A DNA stretch of 60,000 bases from Takakia lepidozioides (Eukaryota > Streptophyta > Takakiopsida > Takakiales > Takakiaceae): contig CM060731.1 in assembly GCA_030704615.1 (NCBI GenBank), forward strand, positions 1,056,001 to 1,116,000, read 5' to 3'. Both the position numbers and the translations under genes were made by a program. How positions within the stretch are numbered: position 1 is the stretch's first letter; the number at the start of each line of letters is the position of its first letter. A model generated the notes under the pieces. It did no database searches. It was given only the letters and a program-made list of their open reading frames with translations, and was not told the DNA's origin. Positions 1 to 9,603 of the stretch are shown here, in pieces.

Positions 1-1200
1 GCATGCATAAGTATCAGAATTTGCAAAGCATTGTAGATGCAATCAAACATCATGTAGTGGTTGGGCTGAACACCCCTTCCTCACCATTTACTCATAGGTC
101 TCCAAGCCTCAATCCCTTGCCCTGCCCCTACTGTACATATCTTGCGATCATCGCACTCCACAACACCACATTTTGTTCAGCCATGTTGTTGAACACTCCC
201 TTTGCATCCTCCATGCACCCACATTTGGCATACAAGTCCACGATCTGGCATAGTTCAGAACGACATCTAAGTACAATTCCAGCTTGGACGATGTTCCACT
301 GGAATAAAGTCACAAGCCACTCAAACGGGCTTCTGAGGGCAAACTGCATTCCTCAGCTTGTAGCAATTACAAGGCTTGCAGGTGCCCACATCTTATGGAA
401 AGAATCCCCGCACCCCCCCCTCCCCCCCCCAAGTCACATGCGTCTAAGTACAAACCGAGAAATATCAATGGCAAATGCCCACAGAAGTACTAGACTATCA
501 ACTTACTTGCTACACGCGCTAGTCATGATCCCACACACTCACAATATAGCAGGACTAGTAACCAATACACACCAGTAAATAAACTGAACAAGAAAACAGA
601 CAATCAACAAACTCGACCTCGTACCCTATGATACTTGAGCCACCCATGAAGGATCCAAAGCGGTTGGAGCTCTCAAGCAACGATCTCCCAGGACCTCTGC
701 AGGAAATTAGGCTATTGGAAAACCCCCCACTGGTAAATGCACAAAGAAGCAATTCCTCATACGGGACACCATATCAACATACAGAAATGGTACTCACATA
801 TTTGACTGCCCTTGTTATACCACATCTCATGCAACCATATTGTCAAACACGCCATTGTCAAATACCCAAACTTGGCATACATGTCCATTACGGCAAGGCT
901 CAAAATCACATCAGATACAATACCAGCTTTGACAATGTCACCATGGACCTCTACGCCCTTTTCCAGGGCTGCCCTGACATACATATCCACCAAGGCAGTG
1001 TTCAAAGTGACATCTAGAGGTACAATTCCAGCTTTGACGATGTAACCATGGACTTTTGTGCCATTTTTAGTGCTGTCAGGCTCGCATTTGACATAGATGT
1101 ACACCAGGGGAATGTTCAGAATGACATCTGGTACAATTCCAGCTTTGATGATGTCACCATGAACCTCCTTGCCCCTTCCCAGGGCTGCTAGGCTTGCATA
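1..1200 (-). pseudogene. PPR protein pseudogene fragments
   Basis: The minus strand carries broken pentatricopeptide-repeat units. Around 349-128 it reads DLYAKCGCMEDAKGVFNNM and then VVLWSAMIARYVQ; around 1104-757 it reads GTKVHGYIVKAGIVP, LNTALVDMYV and GVEVHGDIVKAGIV. These are the P/L/S-type units of plant organelle RNA-binding proteins. Reading frames are interrupted by stops and shifts, no start or DYW/E domain is visible, and a C-run at about 412-430 breaks the coding region. The units closely resemble those at 38.5-40.2 kb, so this looks like one copy of a dispersed PPR-derived repeat and not an active gene. It may extend left of the window. Confidence 0.75.
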
Positions 1201-2741
1201 TGCATATTACAAACACAAATGAATATGACCTGGTCTGGCCTGAAGAAGTGAGGGGAGACAATGTAAAGGATAACGCTGATTCTAGAGACGTCTACGATAA
1301 GGAGATTTCAGAAATAGACTCAGGGGTGGGATTCAGTCCTGTGGAGGGGGATATGCCATTACAGATGTCACCATATCAAGGTTTAAGCCAACGAGTTAGA
1401 GACATCGTCGATGGTAAGACATCTAGGGCATTGGTCGGCGATCAAAACTCTGTTGACGTGAGTATTTCAGATTATGAGCTGTCCTGACACTTGTAAAACC
1501 CAATTTATTACAAACTTGATATAACATCAGAATTTTTTACCAATGGAACTAATAACCTATTGCTCTGTGATAGTCTCATAAATGAATCGAAATTTATACG
1601 GAAGTCTAATCACCCGCATTTTCTGTAGATCCGTGAGTCCAATACGGAGGAAGTGACATATACCAGAACAAACAACACACAACAGCGTACAATGAAGAAA
1701 CAATACGACTTGAGAGTGAGGATATCGTCGCCCAAGGTGGCAGCTTCAGAAACCGCGGGCGATCGCGCGAGGTTACTTATGGGAGGGGTCGACAAAAACA
1801 TACCGGACGGCGAAAGACCCATCGCCGGGGGAATTGGCGGCGAAACCTCATCCGGCTTGGAGCAAGTGCCGCTAAAACTGGTACTTCATTCTCCCCCTTC
1901 TGCTTTCCTTTCTGCATTCCATTGTGAAAAACTTCCAATGAATTAATAATTATTTCCTAATGGGCAGGATGATATGATCTATCCACCACACGACTATTCT
2001 CAAGCTGTCAATCCCGCGGATTTCTTTGCTCTTCCAATGGGTCCAAATGGATGTCAGCCCGGATATTATGTCCTGGTTCTGGATGTCAGGTTCCTATGTG
2101 AGGTCTACCTCCAGAATGGGCCAAAAACCCCTCCCGCAACACAGCCTTGTATCTCCGCTGGAAGATTTAAGTTAGCAATGCGACATGAGGTGGGAGACTT
2201 CCTCAAATGGGTCGTCAAGAAGTTTTGGGTCATCTTATGGAACACTGGCAAAGAAGAGACTGTCGTGGATTTCAAATCAGCCTTGTTCGGGAGGAACGCC
2301 CACAAGGTCATGCATTACAGTTCCGACCAATGTGTGGAACATAGACTTACTTTCAACACATATTGGCCTACGCTACCTAAGGCCCAAACGACTTTACGAC
2401 TTGTTCGTAGACCCCGACTCTTAAGGCCTACAGGTCTAACATCCTGCTTATCGATGTCGTTGGGAATATGTACAAGTCTTTCCTCAATCCTCTGAGCCTG
2501 CTCATCTTCCTACCTAAATACGAAGCACTTGTAGATCCATACAAGGATGATTTTCTGATGGGTCATCTGAAGCCCCACCAGGAGAAGTTGAGGCATTCAA
2601 AAATGGACATTTGGGCCTTCAATGAGCAGAACCCTTTTGGAATACCTAAGGATATCTACTTTCAAGATGCTAGAGTGAAATTTATTAATCGTTGGGACTT
2701 TCCATGGCCTAAGAACAAGGAGGAATGGGATGCACATCAAG
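1200..2741 (+). pseudogene. FCP1-like (HAD) gene, domain copy 1 with N-terminal exons
   Basis: Three exons join in phase 0: about 1200-1457 (donor GTGAGT), 1629-1880 (acceptor TTTTCTGTAG, donor GTACTT) and 1968 onward (acceptor GGGCAG). The first two encode an acidic, Ser/Gly-rich N-terminal tail. The third opens an FCP1-like phosphatase domain: motif I as YYVLVLDVRFLCEV, then RHEVGDFLKWVV and VILWNTGKEETV, matching the RPGVxEFL and xIWSS regions of plant FCP1/SCP-like proteins. The HAD motif-III region NILLIDVVGNMYKSFLNP follows, but only after two frame changes between about 2330 and 2411. Motif I lacks the second acidic residue (DxR instead of DxD), so phosphatase chemistry is doubtful. 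A donor-like AAG/GTACC at 2741 could end the exon. Best read as a decaying gene copy; alternative splicing through 2330-2410 is possible. Confidence 0.6.
1754..1770. repeat. Degenerate copy of the ACGCGNGATCNCGCGT palindrome
   Basis: CGCGGGCGATCGCGCGA lies inside candidate exon 2 of FCP1-like copy 1. It shares the CGATCGCGCG core with the copies at 4907, 6426 and 6862. It is the least certain member of the set. Confidence 0.4.
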
Positions 2742-2899
2742 GTACCTAGAGGCCCTGGAAATGGAACATGGGATATTAAAGTGACTAGTTTTGATAATGT
2801 ATTGGGATTCTGAGGTCATTGAGTTCCTTATCTGTTCATGGGATTCTTCTTTTCTTGATTTACTTAAGTGTCTTTATCACTCCTTCACAGATCCGATAG

Positions 2900-3610
2900 C
2901 CTGGATCTCCACCTGTGAGGGGACCTCGCTTGATAATTTTTGACGTTAATGGAGTGTTATGCAAAATAACGAAGAGCCAGAGCCCAGGACTTGCTCCACG
3001 CTTTTCGGAATCTGATTACAGCATTCTTGCTATTGTTGAGTATCGGCAAATCTTTAGACGAAAGATGTACCGGGAAGTTTGGCAAGAGTTACACAAGCAT
3101 TTCATTTTAGGTATCTGGAGCTGCATGGTGCTTAAAAACTTAAATGTTGTTCTGGATTTGCTCCTACGTGGTCTTCCACGGCCAGCGTTCATCATGTCGC
3201 AGGAGGATTGTATCATTTGCCCAAGCAATCTGCACCCAAATTACCGAACGGGACAAGATCAACCTCATGTGTTCTTGAAACCACTCCTTAAAGTATGGCA
3301 GAGTTTTGAAGATTTTTACAATCAGAGTAACACCCTGCTGATTGATGATACGGCTTTGAAGTGTTTGATGAACCCTCTTGAATCTTGTCTTCTTCTCAAG
3401 TCTTTTGAGAACATCGACGTCGACGATTTCTTCCTTTTCAAACTTAGAGATTTCTTGCTTAGCTTCTTGAAATTTGAGAACGTCTCAAGCTTCTTGAAAG
3501 CAAGGAGAATACGATTTCCACCTTTCAAAGTTAACGATCCACAGTTCAAGCCTCTTCTTGACTATATTGACAATTCACAATATTGTGATTTCCGAGTAAA
3601 TGATAAGTAA
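2900..3610 (+). CDS. FCP1-like (HAD) domain protein, copy 2
   Basis: An open frame of about 235 residues gives a complete though compact FCP1-like fold. Motif I is RLIIFDVNGVLC (nucleophile Asp kept, general-acid Asp replaced by Asn), followed by FILGIWSCMVLKNLNVV, HVFLKPLLKVW and motif III SNTLLIDDTALKCLMNP, and a Phe/Lys-rich tail ending at a stop at 3608. Plant members with D-x-N-G are known, and they are thought to be inactive or altered HAD proteins. No ATG precedes the domain in frame: an in-frame TAG at 2897-2899 suggests the exon starts at a splice acceptor (pyrimidine-rich tract with AG at 2889-2890 or 2898-2899), so the 5' end is uncertain. It lies between two other domain copies on the same strand and may be an internal exon or its own gene. 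Confidence 0.6.
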   Translation, partial: PGSPPVRGPRLIIFDVNGVLCKITKSQSPGLAPRFSESDYSILAIVEYRQIFRRKMYREVWQELHKHFILGIWSCMVLKNLNVVLDLLLRGLPRPAFIMSQEDCIICPSNLHPNYRTGQDQPHVFLKPLLKVWQSFEDFYNQSNTLLIDDTALKCLMNPLESCLLLKSFENIDVDDFFLFKLRDFLLSFLKFENVSSFLKARRIRFPPFKVNDPQFKPLLDYIDNSQYCDFRVNDK

Positions 3611-3788
3611 ATATTCGCGTCCTACTGTGGACACAGTTTACTATTTAAAATTGATTGTGAAGACCATGGAATTTCAGTCTTCTTCTGATATTCTTTTGCT
3701 TTGCATGGAAATTGTTATATTGCCAAACCATATATAACGGTCAATGGATTCGTTGTTCCTTTATGTCCGTCGATTTTTTTTCGGAACC

Positions 3789-3804
3789 ACGCGTGATCAC
3801 GCGT
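3789..3804. repeat. Perfect 16-bp palindrome ACGCGTGATCACGCGT
   Basis: Perfect dyad in the intron or spacer before the exon at 3853, followed by TTC. Five similar sites occur in 1.7-7.4 kb. No function is known from the sequence; a dimeric protein binding site or a repeat remnant are both possible. Confidence 0.7.
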
Positions 3805-3852
3805 TCTTCCAACTCAAATTTACTACTTTGTTGACATATATTTCATTTGCAG

Positions 3853-4797
3853 GTATTCCCATATCAATATGTTCTTCATGCCACAAATGCATCTCCAATT
3901 GGCGAAACAATATCGTCTGATATTGCTGACGATGTAGAAATGATCAGGCCAGAAGCTTTCCAACGACCTGACAACTTGTTATCTACTCAGGCATCCATTG
4001 TTGTTATGGAGAGTGATCCCATCAGTGTTTCAGATGTTGTTTCGAGGCTCAAAATGTCAAAAGGTGAATCCATAGTTAGCAGGGTCGATGATTTAACTGG
4101 GGTTGGCTGCATAGTGGAAAACGACTCTCAATATCTTGGGGAATCCTCTTTGGAGCCGTCCTTCTCCCAACACTTTCCATCAGACGCCGTCACGGGCCAT
4201 CTACATGAGTCTACCGAACAATTGGTTGCAACTATCGCTCAACTGCCTCCTCATCATGTCGTAATTCCAAGCGGGTCACCGGATCACGAGGGCTGGACAC
4301 CTCAGCTGCTGAGAAGTCAGGTGATTTAATTCTATTTCATCCATGCGTTTTATTGTTACTGTGTTTCTGTTCATCATCTGATTTTCTCTCTTCACTCCAG
4401 GCTAGAAAAACTGCAACGTATGACCTTCCTGTGAAGCGGCAACTTCTGTGGGGTTGTATTCCAAGGTAATCATTTTTTTTCCGTTTGAATTCGGTTCAGG
4501 ATGTGCAGAAAGAAAGAAACCAAATTCCATTGCCAACCATTAGTGAGAAGGTTATTGAACTCACTCATTCGCCGACTGAGGTCAGCACACCGACAAGACC
4601 GGCATATATTTCTGTACCATCCCCAATCCCCCAGAATTTCGGACGGTCCTGTGTCAAGGAAACGTCACAGATCACAGCAGTCAGCGGCGGTCATGTCCGA
4701 CGACGAAAAAATAGCATCTGGCGTTCTGTTATCCCTTCAACATTCACCTGCTTCCAGTGGTAACCCGCCTCAGAATCGGAGGGTAAATCTAGCAAAG
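3853..4797 (+). CDS. Linker exons of FCP1-like gene copy 3
   Basis: Candidate exon 3853-4320 (acceptor CATTTGCAG, donor CAG/GTGATT) codes 156 residues of acidic, Ser-rich, low-structure protein. Exon 4402-4465 (acceptor CACTCCAG, donor AAG/GTAATC) adds YDLPVKRQLLWGC. Exon 4500-4797 (acceptor GGTTCAG, donor AAAG/GTAATA) reads DVQKERNQIPLPTISEKVIE in one frame and then SRKRHRSQQSAAVMSDDEK in another, so it holds a one-base shift around 4640. The composition matches a disordered, possibly nuclear, region ahead of the FCP1-like domain at 5.2 kb, as in the N-terminal exons ahead of copy 1. The phase between 4465 and 4500 does not close cleanly. No homology is claimed for these exons beyond their position. 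Confidence 0.4.
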
Positions 4798-4906
4798 GTA
4801 ATAAGTATCTCCTTCACTTGGTCCTCTGTCTTATTGGTTATGGCTTCCTAGTAATCATTACATATATCATTTACATTGTCGACACAACTTTGCACAAAGT
4901 AACCTC

Positions 4907-4920
4907 ACGCGATCGCGCGT
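4907..4920. repeat. Palindrome copy ACGCGATCGCGCGT
   Basis: A shortened copy of the recurring palindrome, in the spacer between the exon ending at 4797 and the FCP1-like domain at 5184. It is followed by CGTTC, as other copies are followed by GGTTC. Confidence 0.65.
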
Positions 4921-5183
4921 CGTTCAGAGACTCCCAATTGTGATTTTTGGTCTCAAGTCTCAATTGGGTGTCGTAATGCTAAAAATATTACCTTCGCAAA
5001 ATATTCCATTTGAAAATCAAGGTATAGAAATTAGGTAAACCACAAAACGCAAGTATGTCATGGCATTTTTTGAGTTGCAAAATGTATTGGAAATACCTAA
5101 TTTCTGGATCAGATAACAGAAACTAATGGGCTCTTTTGGATGGTTCAGAACGTTGTTACTCAAGAAATGTGTGGTGTCCGGAA

Positions 5184-6321
5184 ACACAAACGCATGTTGC
5201 TGGTACTGAGTGTCAATGGCCTTCTTTGCTTACAGGCCACCTCCTACCGGAGACGAGTTGTTTAAACATAGGTTTTAATTGAGGAAAGTAACAATTCGGG
5301 TGCCCGCAAGACCATTTGTGGTTCCAAGACCTGGAGTGTTGGAGTTTCTTCGATTGGCATTGACTCATTTTCATGTAGCAATTTGGTCTTGCTCTGAGAG
5401 GGATACTGTATTCAAGATGTTGGAGTGTTTCGTTCCTCCGGAAATTATGAAACAATTTCGTTTCATATGGTCTGCTGAGCATTGCACAGATACAGCTGGA
5501 CATATTAAGCCTGGAATGAAATATCTTATTAAAGATATTAAGAATATTCTCGTAAAATTTAGTGGGAAAGAATTTGCTAGGCAGGGGAAAATTCTACTGG
5601 TCGACGATGACCCATCCAAGGCACTCCGAAACCCAGTGAATACTGGAGTCTTCCACATCACATTCAGGCAATCAAGCAATTTGGAGGATTTGGTTGACCT
5701 CACCAAAGCTTTGTGGCCTTTTCTCTCTAGCTTGATTGGAGCCCAGTCTGTTGTTGATTACGTCGGCAAGAACTCATGCAAATCTTCCGGCCCTCCGATA
5801 GATCGAAATCACGTCTACTGGTCCTGGTTTGGAAGATTTATTGATGCTTCTGTTTGGCACCCCCTCAAAAAGATCCCGATTATCTGGGTACATAGTTTAA
5901 CATTGCCCTATTTTGTGTGTAGTCCATCAGCTTTACTTTAACCTCCATTTGTACTTGTACGTATGTTGACTTCACATGACTTTTATGAGATCAATGATAT
6001 TTCAATGATCTTTGTATTTTCTTTAACAATTCCCTTCTGTGCTGCCTCCACACAGTTACATTCCAGTGTCAAGTTCAGAATCAAATTCGACAGGAGAAGA
6101 AAGAGGAACGGCAGCGTAAGGCTGAGCGGAGGGACCGCGAGGCTTTACGTTTGTCAAGGTCATCAAGTACAGCTACCAGTGAGGTGTCTTGTCATATCTT
6201 ACATCAATCTCCCACTGTATCCATCTCCTCGGGTGTACAGAATTTCGCCATCAGTGGTAACCGACGGCGATCTCGAACATATGCGTTGAGTGTGAGCAAC
6301 TCTGTGTTATTGATGAATTAA
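5184..6321 (+). pseudogene. FCP1-like (HAD) gene, domain copy 3 and C-terminal exon
   Basis: Motif I is visible at about 5180-5235 as MLLVLSVNGLLC: the nucleophile Asp is replaced by Ser. A one-base shift and an in-frame TAA at about 5276 follow. The frame then runs on with FVVPRPGVLEFLRLAL, FHVAIWSCSERDTVFKML, FRFIWSAEHCTDT and motif III KILLVDDDPSKALRNP, then DLTKALWPFLSSLIG and WSWFGRFIDA. A donor at 5887/5888 (TGG/GTACAT) joins in phase 0 to 6067 (acceptor TTCCAG), giving a basic, coiled terminal exon (RQEKKEERQRKAERRDREAL and NRRRSRTYAL) that ends with TAA at 6319-6321. Catalytic loss plus the stop suggest a pseudogene, or a protein that starts inside the domain. Similarity to the fragment at 57.3 kb shows the family is dispersed. 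Confidence 0.6.
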
Positions 6322-6425
6322 ACTATGGCCGGCCTGTTCATTACACACATACGTTATTTAACTCTGTCAATGTTATGCCAGACCATTTCGGCTGTAATGT
6401 TAGTTATCGAAGTTTGAGAGAAATC

Positions 6426-6441
6426 ACGCGCGATCGCGCGT
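6426..6441. repeat. Perfect 16-bp palindrome ACGCGCGATCGCGCGT
   Basis: Perfect dyad about 105 bp past the stop of FCP1-like copy 3, followed by GGTTCCTTC. It shares both its core and its downstream GGTTC with the copy at 6862. Confidence 0.7.
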
Positions 6442-6861
6442 GGTTCCTTCATATACCCTCTTGTGGAGCTAGCATGGATCAGCAGTGCCATCAGATGTTA
6501 TCAAAACAAGTTGACTTCATTGTCAATTTAAGCAATAACAGATCAGGTTGGAGGCTGGAGGAGGCTGGAGGAGAAGAAATTTTCCGATGTTTTCATATTA
6601 CGATGGGGAACAAGTGACACGATCATCGTCTATGACTGAATTCGGGTTCCTATCTCGTAATTCAAGCTCCCACGATGGTCGTCTCATTTGTTCCTTAGCG
6701 GATTGTGAAGCTCTGTTAAAATCTCTCTTCAAATGGATTGAAATAATTTTGGTGGCTTCGAAATTCCTTCTCTGACGAACTGATGACACCATTGTGGTTG
6801 ATTGAAATCTGGATGCACTCGGCTCTTTGGGGTTCTCAATGGTGGTAGAGGCAAAGATCTG

Positions 6862-6877
6862 TCGCGCGATCACTCGT
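6862..6877. repeat. Palindrome copy TCGCGCGATCACTCGT
   Basis: Imperfect copy of the recurring dyad, followed by GGTTCG. It lies in the first of two diverged ~510-bp repeats in the flank; the copy at 7371 holds the matching place in the second. Confidence 0.6.
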
Positions 6878-7370
6878 GGTTCGAAAAGCGGAATTCAACA
6901 TCGTCCTGGTTCTCCAGCCGACTGCCAAAGTGTTATATTACCTCAACAGTGCCACATGTGATTGGTCGGAGTGATGTTTTTTCTATGCTCACGCATTCAA
7001 CAACGAAAATGCTGTCATTTGAAGATGTGATGATTTTGCAGGCATAGTGAGTTACTTCAGGTCAGTTACAGCGAGAGAACTCAAGGTATTCGGATAATCC
7101 GTCCCGGAATATTTCACACCATCATCCTGGATGAATCATTGATATGTTTCAGAACACGCACTCAAATCATCCAGGCTGATGGTATCACTTGTTCCTTGGC
7201 GGATTGTTCAAGTATCTTATAATCCTAGTCTTTAAGTTGTTTGAAGTCATTCTCCCTGCTTGCATAATCCGATCTCCAACAATTGACAACATCATCGTGG
7301 TGTTTTATTTGGTTCCTATATCCTTCGTTTGGAGATCCATTATTCTTTTGAGGAACACCAACGATTAACA

Positions 7371-7386
7371 TCGCACGATCACGCGT
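7371..7386. repeat. Palindrome copy TCGCACGATCACGCGT
   Basis: Imperfect copy 509 bp beyond the copy at 6862. The spacing fits duplication of the surrounding ~510-bp segment. Confidence 0.6.
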
Positions 7387-7965
7387 ACTTTTCTAAGAGC
7401 TGACCTGTTCTGATGTCCATCATTGCACACCAAAATGGTGTTACGAGGAGGCAGAATGTCAGCAATTGAACGTCAATCTCCAGCGACATTCTCGTCGTTT
7501 TCATGTGGACTGGACGCCAAATGAGGAACAACGTCGCTAACAATCTGTGCAAACAATCTCAACAATCATATGTACTTCAAGGTGCTTGATACTGCATATG
7601 TTCATGTAGCTGATTTCTATAGGAGTCTTTTGCTATTCCCATTCCAATAACATCAGGTCCACTGAGACTGCCATATTCCGAAATCGGAATCAGGCACCAC
7701 CTATATGAAACCATAACCTAAGAATGAAATCTCTAGTTCATGCAATCACAGCCCGGAGAAATATCTCAAACTGCTGGCCAACTACTTGTGGGCTAGGGTG
7801 TTTCTTTGGAGTCGTATACAATGAATCAAAGATCTAGTTCTCAGCTGACATGTAGCTGATGATTTTATATTGGTCAATGATGGTGGGCCGTGGCTGATAC
7901 GGGAGTCTGAATATGACAGTCTCTGGGGACCTGATATTGTTCGCATGATAATAGTAAAACGACTA

Positions 7966-7973
7966 CTATACAA
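7966..7973. repeat. Left 8-bp target site duplication CTATACAA
   Basis: CTATACAA lies directly outside the left terminal inverted repeat and is matched exactly at 22803-22810. Eight-base duplications are the hallmark of hAT transposons. Confidence 0.85.
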
Positions 7974-7984
7974 CCCGGTTATCA
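7974..7984 (+). repeat. Left terminal inverted repeat of hAT element
   Basis: CCCGGTTATCA matches the reverse complement of 22792-22802 (CCTAGTTATCA) at 9 of 11 positions. A weaker match (ACGT) continues a few bases inward. Confidence 0.8.
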
Positions 7985-7997
7985 GCGTCACGTCCGT

Positions 7998-8035
7998 CCG
8001 TCAGCGTCAGGTCACGTCAGACCTGACGCTGACGG
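7998..8035. repeat. Left terminal hairpin
   Basis: CCGTCAGCGTCAGGTC (7998-8013) and GACCTGACGCTGACGG (8020-8035) form a perfect 16-bp inverted repeat around a 6-base loop. It starts 24 bp from the transposon end and has a counterpart at 22740-22787. Confidence 0.85.
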
Positions 8036-8112
8036 GACCTCTGTCACATTAGGTTCGAGGAATATTCTGGTAAAAATAGTAGCAGGTAAAATACTGCCAC
8101 TTAAGCAGCCAC

Positions 8113-9174
8113 GTCGCCGACACAGTGGCGGTGACAAATACATTTTGAAAATGAACAAAATGAACGCGACCGCCAATTATGGCGGTCACTTTGATTTTCG
8201 AAATTAAAAAAGAAATAGCGACCGCCGTATTGGCGGTCGCTTCAATTTTTTTGTTTTTAAAGCAAGATTGTTGACGGTCGCTTTATTTTTCGAAATAGAA
8301 AAAGAAATAGCGACCGTCATATTGGCGGTCGCTTCAATTTATTTTTAAAAAAAAAACAAGATTGGCGGTTGCACTCGCGGTCGCTTTATTTTTTGAATTA
8401 AAAAAACAAATAGCGACCGCTATCTTGGCGGTCGCTTCAATTTATTTAAAAAAAAGAACAAGATTGGCGGTTGCCTAATTTTATAAAAAAAACAAGCGAC
8501 TGCCGTATTGGCGGTCGCACAATTTTGTAAATATGTACAGAACAAGCGACCGCCATATGGCGGTCGGATAATTTCAAAAAAAAAAAAAAAAAAAAAAAAA
8601 AACAACGACCGCCATTAGGCGTTCGCTTAATTTAAAAAATATATAGAAAAACAAATGACCGCCATATGGCGGTCGGTAAATTTAAAATTATATTAAAAAA
8701 AACAAGCGACATATGAAAATAAAAGCGACCGCCACACCGGTGGTCGCTTGTTTTAAAACAATACAATATTTGTGACCACCAAACCGGCGGTCGCGTCAAT
8801 TTTATATATTAAGTTTAAGCGACCACCAGCCTGGAGGTCGCTTAAACTTGAAAATATAAAGAAAAAAGCGACCGCCTTACTGGCGGTCGCGTATTTTTAA
8901 AAATATTAAAAATAAAAGCGACCACCATATTGGCGGTCGCTTTATTTTAAATATATTAACAAATGAAGCGACCGCCATACCGGCAGTCGCATTATATTTT
9001 GAAATAAAAAATAATAACGACCGCCATACGGGCGGTCGCTTAAATTTAAAAATATACAAAATAGAAGTGACTGCAATATTACAGAAAATAAAAGGAAATA
9101 AAAGCGACCGCAGTAGTGGCGGTCGCTTGTTTTTCCTAAAAAATAAAAATAGCGACCGTAGTATTAGCGGTCGC
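8113..9174. repeat. Left subterminal array of GCGACCGCC palindromes
   Basis: About 18 imperfect palindromes of the form GCGACCGCC-(3 to 6 bases)-GGCGGTCGC are spaced roughly 45-90 bp apart by A/T-rich linkers. Examples begin near 8218, 8311, 8412, 8495, 8546, 8726, 8867, 8916, 8966, 9103 and 9152. The stems vary by single bases (GCGACCACC, GCGACTGCC), often changing just one arm. The position just inside a hAT terminus is where transposase-binding subterminal repeats lie in known hAT elements. The linkers are dominated by T/A homopolymers, including a long A-run at about 8576-8602. Short open frames across the array are artefacts. Confidence 0.9.
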
Positions 9175-9282
9175 TTAATTTCAAAATTACAACAAATATG
9201 GTTGTACAGCCTTTTTCGGGTGGGCGCTATTGGTTCGTCATTTATTCATTTAACTTTCATTTAACTTTCATCCTTCTTGGAT

Positions 9283-9292
9283 CATATATAAG
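9283..9292 (+). promoter_or_regulatory. TATA box of the hAT transposase gene
   Basis: CATATATAAG lies about 110 bp inside the left array and 310 bp before the transposase ATG at 9604. A pyrimidine-rich acceptor (TTTTTTGTTGCTTGC...CTAG, AG at 9580-9581) suggests a 5' leader intron. Confidence 0.5.
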
Positions 9293-9603
9293 GGAGGAGG
9301 GTCACCAAACTCATCACTTCCTTTAGCGCAAACACTTGAGGTTGCTTTGGATGTTCTCTTCCATTGAACGAGAGTGTAGCCCAAGAGGAGGGTGCGCACA
9401 TTTTGCCGTTGTGGCTTCCACCAAAGCCACTTCAGCAGATTGTGTATAAGCTCAACACTACAACCCACATCGACCCACTTGGGTTGCTAACAGGTGTAAA
9501 AGTGTTGGGCTATCGCATTGCACTCTACATTCACAACACGTTCATTTATAAGTGACTGTTTTTTGTTGCTTGCATCGCTAGGTCCGAGGAAAGTGGATAT
9601 TGG

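Larger units (their letters stand above)
6595..7400. repeat. Two diverged ~510-bp direct repeats in the FCP1-like 3' flank
   Basis: Segments starting near 6595 and 7105 share ordered blocks: a TTGTTCCTTRGCGGATTGT block (about 6690 and 7189), a GACACCAT/GACAACATCATCGTGGT block, and the ACGCG palindrome at each end. The rest of 6322-7965 shows no convincing coding frame, promoter or RNA. Confidence 0.5.

Noticed and set aside
3016-3549. Minus-strand frames across FCP1-like copy 2
   Set aside because: They are antisense shadows; the plus strand carries the ordered HAD motifs.
8113-9174. CRISPR-like array
   Set aside because: The short repeats are palindromes with variable stems and A/T linkers of uneven length, in a plant transposon end; there are no cas genes or unique equal-length spacers.
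8420-9264. Small proteins rich in KRPPVW-type repeats in the palindrome array
   Set aside because: They are translations of the palindrome units and A/T linkers, with no conservation between frames.
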